Shown here piece after piece: positions 34,659 through 45,882 of a DNA stretch of 50,274 nt. The stretch is from Helochares maculicollis (taxonomy: Eukaryota; Arthropoda; Insecta; Coleoptera; Hydrophilidae), in NCBI GenBank assembly GCA_033557835.1, contig JAWQRO010000181.1, forward strand, positions 1-50,274, in the 5' to 3' direction. How positions within the stretch are numbered: position 1 is the stretch's first letter; the number at the start of each line of letters is the position of its first letter. The notes below the pieces were generated by a model. The model did no database searches. It was not told the origin of the DNA and saw nothing but the letters and a program-made list of their open reading frames with translations. The position numbers were made by a program, and so were the translations under genes.

Positions 34659-36026
34659 TTATGTCCAACTCATTTCATTTCGTTTCCAGGTAGAGTCTAT
34701 ATGATATGCAACTAGCAGAAAAGTAATGATATACGAAGCAAACTAAAAATTACAACATAAATAAACTTCAAAAGTCTAAAAATGTATACTTACATGCGGC
34801 AGTAGTGAGGCATCTATCAATAAAATGTCCAAAGCATTAATTATAGGTTTGCGATTCAAAGTTTCTATGAATAATTCAATCTGTATGCTTTCCATTTTAC
34901 TCAACTTACTTATATTGATCTTGAATAAATGCGATTGCAAATTCTCAATTTTCCTTGATATACTCTTTAGTCCTATGAGGAAAACCGATATGCAAAAACA
35001 ACTAAGCGACACTCTTATGTAGGTAAAAATGTAGTTCTTATTAGCAAACGTAGTCTTTCCCTCCATTAGATATAAAATTAGCAGGTATAAATGCAAAATT
35101 AGTTCGAAAAGTACACAAGGTACAAAAACACAAAACGCAATTCCTACGTGTCTACTAAATATATCACAAGTTTCAATTGACAACATATAATGTTGCTTCA
35201 TTCGAATCAAAGCTTGCGATATTTTCCCCCTATTTCCCGATAAAATATTTATTTGGACTGTGTTCTGTCTTTCAGGGACTGGCAGTATTAAATTTAAATT
35301 TTTATGTATAAAATTCACTGACTCACTGAGCAACATATAAAAGTAAATAATACCAAACAGCATTGATAGTTCATTAAATACATAGTACGTTTCCAAAATT
35401 AACGAGACGTATTGTAAAATTGAGCTATATTCATCTTCAAATAAATATTTACACCAAATTCTGCTATGCGAGATATATACCGTCAAGCCCAAACAAAACA
35501 TGAACAGTCTTCGCAAGTAAATTGCTTTATTTTTAGGCAACGACAGTCCTCGCAGGGTTAATAAACCAATTTTACGCATAACCATCATTCTATCAAATAA
35601 TTTCATTTGCAAATTCTGGAAAATATTGAAATATCCTATCATAATCGCTATTTTGATTAAATTTACGTTTTTGATAATGCTCCGAAACATAGCCGCAGCG
35701 CTATTTATATAATATGCCGAACTGAAGTCATAAATTATCCAAGCCAAAATTATTCCAGAAATGACACTTCCAAAATATTTTAGTCTATGAAAGCTAATTC
35801 CCATAACGTCAGTACCATATTTATGGCGGCACCAAAACTTTGTCACAAAGAAACCACTTATTTTAAACATGAGCAGCAGGAAATAGAAACTGCAAATTGT
35901 ACAGTTTGCATGAGCATCATCTATGTAAGTTTTTATCCTAATTATTATTTTATTTAAATATGAAGCCATGTTCAGTCTCAATAATATCTGCTCTAAATTG
36001 CTTATAAATGTGAGGTGCAATTGCAT
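34659..36026 (-). CDS. Gustatory receptor (7tm_7), duplicate copy 1
   Basis: Exon 1 is 36026-34794 and exon 2 is 34742-34659, with a 51-bp intron (CAT|GTAAGT, TTTTTAG|TTT, phase 0). The product is 438 residues, normal for insect gustatory receptors. These are inverted seven-helix, ligand-gated ion channels of sensory neurons. Hydrophobic segments include FYFLLLMFKISGFFV, a helix around ILAWIIYDF, and CVFVPCVLFELILHLYLLIL. The family C-terminal region reads FIETLNRKPIINALDILLID, then the intron, then FASYIITFLLVA in place of the usual TYhhhhhQF motif. The unspliced frame would stop at once after LLPHV. Only one C-terminal intron is present, unlike the receptor at 41.6 kb. Nearly identical over its 3' part to the copy at 38.6-40.0 kb. 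Ligand unknown. Confidence 0.88.
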
Positions 36027-36450
36027 ATTTGCTGTATAAGTATTTGATGGGAATTTAACTTGAATTTCTAACGCAGGATGTTTATTTAATGGGAAGTGTA
36101 AGTATTGAAATCATTGCATCTAAAGTTAAAAATAAAGCTAGATATTATCAAGGCAGTTATTTGTTATATATTGTGCTTTTAAAATACTGCTTTTTTATTA
36201 TTTCTTATGTTTTAAATGTTCCCATTTTGAATAGTTGCACTATAATAGTTTTTTATTGCTTTCGTTTCATAAATTCTACGTCGAATTTATGGGTAAATTG
36301 TTTTTCCTATGTGCTGGACTTAGTATATTTTTTATTTAATTTCTAAGACATTGTTCAAATCATTTAAAAAAGGCGGTTCATTTCCTTGTTTATCTCGCTA
36401 TGAAAGTCAAATCTTTTTTAATTAAGAAGCAATGCTTGATTGAGGTATCA
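36027..36450. other. Upstream region of gustatory receptor 1
   Basis: Positions 36027 to about 36200 closely match 39962-40140, upstream of receptor 2. The duplicated unit thus includes the putative promoter. No other gene. Confidence 0.5.
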
Positions 36451-37285
36451 TCTGGAAAATATGGTAAGCGAGGAAGAAATTTGGTTCGTGAGTCGTATGA
36501 TTGAAAAAAAAAGAAACGTTGACTGTATACTATTTTATAGTTCAATTTAATATCAGATGCGTTTCGAATATACTTTGAAATTTAGGAGTCGACTTGATAA
36601 ATGAAGCCTAAGTTTATTTGCATTGTGTTTTGGAAAATGTGATAAGCGAGGAAGAGCTTTGGTTCGCGACTCGTATGACTGAAAAAATGAAACGTTGACT
36701 ATATACTATTTTACAGCTTAATCTAATACCAGATGCGTTTTGAATATACTCTAAAATTTGTGAGTTGACTTGATAAATGAAGCCTAAGTTTATTTGCATT
36801 GTGTTTTGGAAAATACGTTAAGCGAGGAAGATCTTTGGTTCACGACTCGTATGAGTAAAAAAAATCGAATGTTGACTATATATTATTTTACAGCTTAATA
36901 ATAATACCAGATGCGTTTTGAATATACTCTAAAATTTGTGAGTTGATTTGATAAATGAAGCCAAGTTAATTTGCACTGTGTTTTGGAAAATATGGTAAGC
37001 GAGGAAGAACTTTGGTTCGCGACTCGTATGATTGAAAAAATGAAATGTTGACTATATACTATTTTTCAGCTTAATCTAATACCAGATGCGGTTTGAATAT
37101 ACTCTAAAATTTGTTAGTCGACTTGATAAATGAAGCCTAAGTTTATTTGCATTGCGTTTTGGAAAATATGGTAGGCGAGGAAGAACTTTGGTTCGCGACT
37201 CGTATGATTGAAAAAATGAAATGTTGACTTTATATTATTTTACAGCTTAATCTAAAGCCTAAGTTTATTTGCATTGTGTTTTCCC
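36450..37285. repeat. Tandem repeat, about 177-bp unit, nearly five copies
   Basis: The marker gcgaggaag starts at 36468, 36646, 36822, 36999 and 37175, giving spacings of 178, 176, 177 and 176. Each unit also holds ttggttcgcgactcgtatga, a poly(A)-like run, gttgactatatactattttac, ataccagatgcg and gataaatgaagcctaagttta. The last unit is cut short by a deletion, then the motif recurs at 37255. The unit is close to a nucleosome repeat, as in satellite DNA. No conserved coding frame runs through it. Confidence 0.92.
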
Positions 37286-38615
37286 TCAATGTGATTTGTT
37301 CTGGCAAATTATACACAAATATTGGTAAACATTTCGTCGATTTACACACATAGGTTGTTAATATTGTGAAATCAGAGAAAAATAGTAGAAATGTTGTGAA
37401 AGATCGGAATTAATAATACGAAAATAGAATATACAACAATAAACAATTTCATCATTTAACCAGACATTAGGAAACAATCACATAGGGTAGACGAGAAAAC
37501 TTCAACTCAAAAACTGACTGCCTAAAAGTCTTTAAATTGTTTCCATGGTAAATATGTGCAATTAAGCAGAAAGACAAGATATTAAAGCATTTCCAGCAGT
37601 GTAAATACAATGTAGTGAGACTTTTTAGTGAATAGTTAACACTGCCCTGAAAACTTACCGCAAAAAATTTATAATTGCTTCCAGATTTAATATCAAAATG
37701 ATTACTTCGTAAATACACCTACAGTGGCCGACGTCAATATTGATACATTGTATTTACGCGCATTTTAAAATTTACCCAACATTTTTAAACCTTATTAAGA
37801 AGAAATATAGTTAATATTAATGATTATAATTACCTTTGTGTTGGTGGATAACGTGTCTTTTTGTTTTTGAGGCATACGAAAACATTGATTGTTTCATTTT
37901 ATGTACTTTTTTTATTTCAATACCATTTCTAGTGCTTCGATGGGCTTAAAAGTAGTCAGACTAGTCAACTTAAAAAATGTTTAAGACTATACAGGTTAAC
38001 AGGTACTTCTGGTAGTCTTAAATATCCGAAAAGTTGATATAGACCTACGATTTTACTACAATATTCACATGCCAAATTTAATCAATTCGCCTCAAATAAA
38101 CCGACCACAAATGTGCTGAAGCGCACAGTTTGCATACCCAAAAGGGTCAAAATTAATTTTTTAAAATGTGAAGATATGCTCAAATCTCGAACTTTATTAT
38201 TCTCATAATTGTATTACTTCGCACAGTAATGTAGATTGTAAAATACACTTTGTATATATTATGGAACAACAAATAAAGATCCTTAGATAATTCGTTGAAA
38301 TATAGCTTAAGACTAATTCTAACACAGCACATTATGAAATTCAAGTTTTAACGACATTTAAAAGTAGTAGATAGGAAATGTTTATTTGATTGGCTCAACA
38401 ATATTTTAGGATCATTAGTACAATGAAAGTACGGTTGCATTATTCCCAAGTGACTTCTATAAATTGTTGTTCCTGCGTCATGAGAATCTGAAAATCCATT
38501 GAAGATTTGACTCCTTCAGTAACAATTTGAATCATAAACAATTGAGAGCAACTTTATTTCAATTTGCAATACATCATAACTATGTCTCACTTTTGTATAC
38601 AAAATAATTTTCTGC
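37286..38615. other. Spacer between receptor copies with retroelement-like repeat
   Basis: About 37950-38180 is the partner of the repeat at about 60-330 (shared gttgatatagacctac-type block and ccaaattt.atc..tc.cctcaaa). From about 38400 the sequence is the 3' flank shared with receptor 1. No gene is recognised. Confidence 0.45.
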
Positions 38616-39961
38616 TCATTTCCAGGTAGAATCTACATGATTTGCAACCAGTAGAAAAGTAATGATATACGAAACAATCTAAAAGTTCTCACATAAATAA
38701 AATTTAACCATACAAAAATTTTACTTACATGCGGCAGTAGTGAAGCATCTACCAATAAAATGTCCAAAGCGTTAATTATAGGTTTGCGATTCAAAGTTTC
38801 TATGAATAATTCAATCTGTATGCTTTCCATTTTACTCAACTTACTTATATTGATCTTGAATAAATGCGATTGCAAATTCTCAATTTTCCTTGATATACTC
38901 TTTAGTCCTATGAGGAAAACCGATATGCAAAAACAACTAAGCGACACCCTTATGTAGGTAAAAATGTAGTTCTTATTGGCAAACATAGTCTTTCCCTCCA
39001 GTAGATATAAAATTACCAGGTATAAATGCAAAATTAGTTCGAAAAGTACACAAGGTACAAAAACACAAAACGCAACTCCTACATATCTACTAAATATATC
39101 ACAAGTTTCAATCGACAACATGTAATGTTGCCTCATTCCAATCAAAGCTGGTAATATTTTTCCTCTATTTCCTGACAACATTTTTGTTTTGACTGCGTTC
39201 TGTCTTTCAGAGAGAGGTAATGTTAAATTTAAATTTTTATGGATAAAATTCACCGATTCGGTGAACAACAGAAAAATGTAAATAATACCAAGCAGCATGG
39301 ATAGGTCGTTAAATACGTAGTACGTTTCCAAAATTAACGAAACGTATTGCAAACTTGAGCTATATTCATCTTCAAATAAATATTTACACCATATTCTGTC
39401 ATGCGAGAAATATATTGTCAAACCAAAATAAAATATAAATATCCTTCGCATGAAAATTGCTTTATTCTTAGGTAACGTCAGTCCTCGAAGGTTTAAAAAA
39501 CCAACTTTTCGCATAGTCATCGTTCTAACGAATAATTTCATTAGCAAATTCTGGAAAATATTGAAATATCCTATCATAATCGCTATTTTGATTAAATTTA
39601 CGTTTTTGATAATACTCCGTAGCGTGGCTGCGGCGCTATTTTTATACGCCGAACTTAAATCAACAATTGTCCAGGCCAACATAATTCCAGAAATGACACT
39701 CCCAAAATATTTTAGCCTATGAAAGCTGATCCCCATAACGTCAGTACCATATCTATGGTGGCACCAACAATTTGTCACAAAGAACCCACTTATTTTGAAC
39801 ATGAGCAGTAGGAAATAGGAACTGCAAATTGTACAGTTCGCATGAGCATCATCTATGTAGGTTTTTATCCTAATTATTATTTTATTTAAATATGAAACCA
39901 TGTTAAACCTGAATAATATAATGTGCTTTAAATTGCTTATACACGTGAGGTGCAATTGCAT
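38616..39961 (-). CDS. Gustatory receptor (7tm_7), duplicate copy 2
   Basis: Exon 1 is 39961-38729 and exon 2 is 38678-38616, with a 50-bp intron (CAT|GTAAGT, CTTTTAG|ATT). The product is 431 residues. It is a paralogue of the receptor at 34.7-36.0 kb, same orientation, same exon structure and start. The N-terminal two thirds differ at many residues. From about TFANKNYIFTYIRVSLSCF to FIETLNRKPIINALDILL the two proteins are almost identical, and so is the DNA. The last exon reads IVSYIITFLLVANHVDSTWK then stops; it is seven residues shorter than copy 1. Both copies are intact, so both may be functional chemoreceptors. Ligand unknown. Confidence 0.88.
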
Positions 39962-40159
39962 ATTTGCTGTACACGTATTTGATGGGAAATTAACTTTAAT
40001 TTCTAATGCAGGATGTTTATCTAATGGGGTGTGTAAGTATTGAAATCATTGCATCTGAAGTTAAAATCATGTGAGATATTATCAAGGTAATCATTTATTA
40101 CAAATTGTGTTTTTAAAGGACCGTTTTTATTATTTTTAAATGTTTGCAAGTTGCATGTT

Positions 40160-40900
40160 GCATTTTATTAAATATTACGTGGAGATAGATTAATAATGGT
40201 ATGAAAAAATAAACGCTATGGAGAATTTACTGTTGTATTGTTTTACTTAAAGTTAAGCTTCCTTGACTCTGTCCACTCCAATTAATCTGTCAAAGTTTTT
40301 GTTGAATGTGTAAAGAAAGAATTTCATTTTTGTATTTGATGAGTTTGATATCTTCGAGGTTGTTATTGTGAGAAAGGTAAGCTGGTAGCGAGTTCGGAAT
40401 GTCGATACATTTTCTACTTCTTCCCCTACAAACTTCATTGCCTCAATAAGCGTTCTTAGGAGCATTCATTTGATGGATGACCCTATTGGCTCCATTTGTT
40501 TTTAGTGCAATTCGCTACAACAATATAAAACTGCATAAAGAACCTTTTTTTATTACTTAAAATGTTTGCAATTTGAATAGATATGTGGATATAGATGTAT
40601 GAAAAAACAAAGGCACTGGAGAATCTGTACTGTTGTATTGTTTTACTTAAAGTTAAGCTTCCTTGACTCTGTCCACTCTAATTAATCTGTCAAAGTTTTT
40701 AGTGAATGTGTAAAAAAAGAATTTCATTTTTGTATTTGGTGAGTTTGGTATCTTCGATGTTGTTATTGTGAGAAAGGTAAGCTGGTAGCGAGTTCGGAAT
40801 ATCGACACATTTTCTACTTCTTCCTCTACGAACTTCTTTGCCTCATCAACTGTTCTTGGGAGCATACATCTGGTGGCTGGCCCTATTGGCTTCATTAGTG
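40160..40900. repeat. Tandem duplication with 400-bp period
   Basis: Two direct copies, about 40195-40500 and 40595-40900. The shared anchor ttttacttaaagttaagctt ends at 40260 and at 40660, exactly 400 bases apart. Each copy has a minus-strand frame of 70-80 codons ending NFDRLIxVDRVKEA (40465-40253 and 40895-40653). Most base differences between the frames change the amino acid, so they do not look like protein under purifying selection. No domain is recognised. Confidence 0.85.
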
Positions 40901-41554
40901 CAATTCGCTCTAACTACATAAAATGTCCAGTAAATGCATCGCTTGCAAATGCATTTGGTGTTTCGTTGTAGCTTTGTTTATTTAAAACCAAGTCTCTGAT
41001 AAGCCGTCGTCGCGATCAGGGACGTACGGAATGGGGATGTCTTTCAATTTCACCATGTAGAAGCAGTTTGGACATTCATGATTGCTCTCGGGTGTCCTGC
41101 TAGTTTCCCCAGTGTGCAGTTAGAATCGTCTGTAAGGAACACTTTTAATATGTTTGCAGAAATCATTTGAGTTCATCCGGACTTCCTTCGAAATGTGGGA
41201 AATAGTTCAAATATTCAAGTCTAAATGTGCTGCATTTTGCGTGGTTTTTCCTTGGCTAAATGTTGCCTTTTTTTAACAGTTGATTGTGCAGCGAGCAGTC
41301 AGATCTTACCAAAACAGTGCTAAATACCCTTAGGGTACATATATACACCTAATAATTACACATCGTCTTCATCTTGTACAAATGTTTCAAAAAACAGCTC
41401 TACCAAATTTGTCAATAAATAATACATGCCGTAGGCCTAATACAAAAATAATTACTTAGCAAACACGCCTATCGCCCCTTTCATCAATGTTATTTTAATC
41501 ACAGCATTAGGTTTACGATATTTTTGTACAAATCACACACGTAAATTTTCTAAA
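40901..41554. other. Intergenic, upstream of gustatory receptor 3
   Basis: No coding region or repeat recognised. It should contain the receptor 3 promoter. Confidence 0.4.
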
Positions 41555-43187
41555 ATGCATTTCAATCGCGAAAGTAACTTCAAAAACATTGAAAAAAACT
41601 GCCTTTCGTGTGCAGCAAAATTTATAATTTTGCAGTTGAAATGGGCAGGAATGGTACCACTTCGATTTATTTGTGCCCATGGTGCAGTTCGTTCAAAAAC
41701 TGTTATAGAGTACGACAGAAAAATGACCTGGCTTTTAGTGATTTCCGCGTTATTCAGTTTAATTTATTGTGCAAGCGATTTGCATTCCGCTTTTCAAACA
41801 AAGGACCGTCAAATCATCCTTTATAGTATTTCGCAAAACGTACACGTACTTAAAATGATACCCATCGTGTTTATTATAAACATGTACTATAAAATACAAA
41901 TGACTACTTATTTACGAACATCAGAAATTTTGCAAACAAATTATCGAAAATTGCAAGGAGATTGCTTGCCAAGGCGCATTGCAGTTCGCTACCAAAAAGC
42001 ATCTTTATGTTTTCTAGCCTTTGTGATCGTGCTCTTCACATTAATTAGCATATTCATTTTATATAATGACCATAGAAACGGCTTATCAAAATTTATAAAT
42101 TTGCTGCTCAAAGTATATTATTACTACTCCGAGTTAATGTCCTTTATGGCAGTACTTACTTATTATATGGCAATTTCCTTGAACTTGGACCATATGTCTA
42201 AAAATTTAACATTCTATTTATTTCCAAGCTACCAACGCAGCAAGTGCAAAGAAAAAACAGATCGACAGCTTGGAGAATTAATAAAATTTTACATGTTAGT
42301 AATTAAGAATTGTTCACTTGTAAGCCATTATACTGGCCTGGCCAGTGCCATTCATTTGGGGGTAACCATTCTTGAAATAACTTATCACTTTTATTTGATT
42401 CTTACTTGCGTAGTTTTTGGCAAACAGTCTTGTAATATCATATTCATGATCCCATTTTTAAAAGTACTTGTTACACTACCGATGTTTGTATTATTTACAT
42501 ATGGACTGAAAGTTATATTAGATAAAGTAAGTAGACGTATCTATAAGTTTGTTGAAAATTAGACAACTTTTATTGGCGCCCTTAACACAACACTAATATC
42601 CCTTTAACCCTACATGTTCTGCATACAAATATAAATCAAATTATATTAGAGATTTGTGTCTATGTGTTGTCTATAATATAATTGGGAGCGATTGCTTCAT
42701 ACCGGTTAATATCTTCATAGATGATAGCCCGGTAAGGCTAACTTTTCAGTTAAGAAACCATTTACATTTTTATAATAGTAATTAATATCTAAGTTTTTAT
42801 ACACTCATTCTATAATATTGCGATATTTTCAGATAGAGAGAGTACACTCATACTTATTTAGAATGCCCATATGCAGACTTACAACAAAAGAGAGTATACA
42901 GGTATAGTACCTCAAAGGATACACCCATAAAAATTAAAGTGTACATTGAAGACAATATTTGAAGTATTCTTTTGCAGATTGAATTGCTCATAGTCGCTCT
43001 AAATGAGAAGCCTGTTCTTTCAGCAATGGGTATACTGCAGTTTGATACTACACTATTACCTGGGGTTCGTACGTTCAATCGTCCAAAATGGCGATTAATA
43101 TAGTCTATCTAATTGTTAATTCTTTGGTTTTAGATTGTCTCGTATATAATCATGTTTTTGTTGGTAACCCATCAATTTGATGTTTAA
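41555..43187 (+). CDS. Gustatory receptor (7tm_7), four exons
   Basis: Exons 41555-42526, 42833-42901, 42978-43064 and 43134-43187 give 393 residues, all introns phase 0. Taken alone, the first frame seems to stop early at 42562 and looks truncated. A donor GATAAA|GTAAGT and three small downstream exons restore the family C-terminus. These read IERVHSYLFRMP...TTKESIQ, IELLIVALNEKPVLSAMGIL and IVSYIIMFLLVTHQFDV, each aligning with the other two receptors here. Hydrophobic segments include WLLVISALFSLIYC, MIPIVFIINMYY and FLAFVIVLFTLISIFILY. The third donor (GGG|GTTCGT) is weak, but DNAJB11 uses the same sequence. It is distant from the duplicate pair and on the other strand. Ligand unknown. 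Confidence 0.85.
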
Positions 43188-44768
43188 AAAAAAATTAATG
43201 CGCTTTGTTGTGAAATATAATAATCAGGACCAACAACGGATATAACATAGCCAATATGGGGATGCATAGTGAAATCTACTTATCTACTTATCATTTTAGT
43301 CAATCCACTTTCATTGCATATTGCAAATGTTTTACTCAAATATCTTTAGTCTGGAAGATTTCGTAGTTGCAAAATAAATTTTTCATCTGAAAATTAGTTA
43401 ATATACATTAAATGTGTGTTGTGAATTAATGTACAAGCAATTGCTTCTTTGGCCGTTAGTTGTACTAATGTTTTAGTACTTCTAGAACCAGAAGAAAACA
43501 CCACTCATGTAAACTACAAACAAAAATCGAATTAAAAAAATTGAGCTTACTTTAAGTATGATAGCAATTATTTAAATGCCAATCATTAATGCTGTTTAAT
43601 TTCCATATAGCACACTTCCGGATTATCACTTCAAAAACACATTTTATCCAAATTATATAATTCACTTCAGCAAGATTTATAATTCGAGATTGAAAATAAA
43701 CCCAATCAAAATGACTTTCTTGCTGAAGTGAGCTGCTGCGATTGGCTAGTTTTTTGACAAATTGTCTTTTTGAGTTTTGTTTCTTAGTAATTTTCAACGG
43801 ACAATTACGATATTTAAAAGTGGCTGCCTAAAAAATCGAATAATAACCGTGGCATAATTTAGATCCCTGATAAGTAACAAGTGCTTAAACAATTTGTGTA
43901 CAATCAGAAGTTTTACACTAAGGTAAGAAATTTTATTAATTTTTTTTTGCTGTAACGTCAGCTAGTTTTATTAAAGTTGAAAAGGTACCCGGATAAAAGT
44001 CTCCATACTCAGTAGGTTAGTCTGCATTCTTACGATGTTATTGTCTTATCAATACATATAAAATTTTGCGAGATAAGGCTGACTAATGCTTTAAGTGGAA
44101 TTAATTTCAATTCTATAACATTTTTATACACATGTTCAGAAATAATCAATAGCGAGGCTGCAGGACCGTTCATTTTAAAACAATAAAAATATCCACTAGT
44201 AAAAATTTATTTATTTACTTGAAATAATTTTGCATAACATGAACATAACGCAAGTTTCATACAAAAATGAACACAAATTGTTAAACATTTTGAATTCCCA
44301 ATAACTCAGAGTAGAAAATCCTCTTCATATCCAACATTTGACACACAGATATTTGCAATTTTTAAATACCCTCATAAGTAAAAACATTGATATTAGTGTT
44401 ATTACTCTGTACTTAACTGTAACATTACGCTGGCTGTTACAAAATGGTTGATTAACAAATATAGACAACAGAGATAACTGAAAATAAACAAACACATTTT
44501 TACACCTAAATATGATTGGAGTGTGCACTATTAAGCTGCTATGGAACAAAATACCAAATCTGTACTATACTAACTAAAGTTACTTTTTATGACACTATTC
44601 AAGAGGAGTTTCTCCTAATTAAAATATTGACAAAATTAAAAATAGAAATTAATACCATACAATACAATACAGAGAACTTATTTTAAATTAATGTATAAAT
44701 TTGTAATAAAGAAAAATACGTGTAGATTATATTTGTTCACGGTCTATGATTGTACTAAATTAATATAA
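43188..44768. other. Intergenic, including probable CARHSP1 3' UTR
   Basis: No gene is recognised. The frame at 43797-43552 (minus) has no domain. Sequence near 44200 (minus-strand AATAAA repeats) could end the CARHSP1 transcript. Confidence 0.35.
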
Positions 44769-45107
44769 TTAAGACTCCCACTTGCTGTGGACTTCTGGTT
44801 TGAAATCAACGATGTGTACATGAACTGCTTGATGTTTTTCGAACTTTGGCGGTATAGGAAATAATCTGTATTTAACACCATCCCCAGGTAGGGGGATATA
44901 TTCCCCTTCAATGTCTGAGATGTGGACGAAAATGTCTTCGCCGCCACAATCTGGCGTAATAAACCCATGACCTTTTTCTCTGCAGAATAATTTTATAGTC
45001 CCATGCAGCTCAGGGTTTTGGAGGGCCCTCTCTGATGTGGAAGCCGTGCGATTCCTTTTAGTGGTAACATTTTGGGGAAGAGGTAAAAGATGTTTTGGTG
45101 TTTCCAT
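44769..45107 (-). CDS. CARHSP1: Cold-shock-domain protein, CARHSP1/CSDC2 family
   Basis: A single-exon frame of 112 residues. A basic, Ser/Thr-rich N-terminus (KRNRTASTSERA) matches the phosphorylated region of CARHSP1. It is followed by one cold-shock domain: GTIKLFCREKGHGFITP (RNP1), EDIFVHISDIEGEYIP (RNP2) and GDGVKYRLFPIPPKFEKHQA. The domain ends in VHIVDFKPEVHSKW. Proteins of this family bind single-stranded nucleic acid in the cytoplasm and affect mRNA stability; in vertebrates they are phosphoregulated through calcium signalling. Length is close to that of relatives, slightly short at both ends. The insect orthologue would be Drosophila CG9705. A non-coding first exon could lie upstream but none is evident. 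Confidence 0.9.
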   Translation of the reverse strand: METPKHLLPLPQNVTTKRNRTASTSERALQNPELHGTIKLFCREKGHGFITPDCGGEDIFVHISDIEGEYIPLPGDGVKYRLFPIPPKFEKHQAVHVHIVDFKPEVHSKWES

Positions 45108-45882
45108 TTAGTAAATGCTTATTAGGTTATAAATTTAAACGTAAGACGGCGAAAATCACAAACAGCACAAGGTCACAGCACCAATGTCAAACTTCCATAT
45201 CTTTGCTTTCCACTCTGAGGCGCAAAAACAGCTGACTCCACCACTGGAGCTGGAACTAAATTCCCCAAATAGTAGGCTGTGCGTCACTAGATCCCGCCAA
45301 TATTTAAAAATAGACAATCTAGTCGATTATAACCAGGCTTCAAAAATTTCTGGGTTGTTTATGGGAGTATGATTTATTAGGGACATGTGATCAATTGTTT
45401 GCCAAAATCCAAATATTTTTTTAGAATGCAATTACTGCTAGTAACTGTACTCCTAAGTGCTGTTATTGTTTATGTAAATTTTGCAACAGAACGTTAACAG
45501 TGTCTGATGAAATTTACGCAACTGTGTAAACAGAGAAATTACTTGTCTGTTCAGCATAGTTCCATTTATTTACAGCACTTTAAGTCAGACGTGGAAAGTG
45601 AGGCGAGGAAAAATTAATGGAAATTTAAACCAATGTACATATTTACATTGCTTATTATTTATTAGTAACATTTATATTAAAATGTATATAACACAACAGA
45701 GACAGACGTAGCAAAATTGTAAAACTGGATTTTTATACCCACACTTTACTCCTTAATCACAATAAATTACTTAACTTTAATGTTTCAATTTCTTATATTT
45801 AAATAGAATAATAGATACATTGTATAGATTGAGTGGTTAAAACAGTAAATAAATTAGTATATAAGTCAGTATGTACATTAAA
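45108..45882. other. CARHSP1 upstream region and DCTN3 3' flank
   Basis: No gene. A 62-codon frame at 45184-45372 (+) has no domain. The DCTN3 3' UTR presumably occupies the right part; minus-strand AATAAA occurs near 45655. Confidence 0.35.

Noticed and set aside
36450..37285. CRISPR-like array
   Set aside because: Units are 177 bp and alike throughout, with no short repeat/unique spacer pattern; it is a eukaryotic tandem repeat.
42527..42562. Early stop that would make the 41.6 kb receptor a truncated pseudogene
   Set aside because: A GTAAGT donor precedes it and three in-phase downstream exons restore the complete family C-terminus.
43552..43797. 81-codon minus-strand frame
   Set aside because: No similarity to any family, low-complexity Lys-rich start, and no conserved neighbour.
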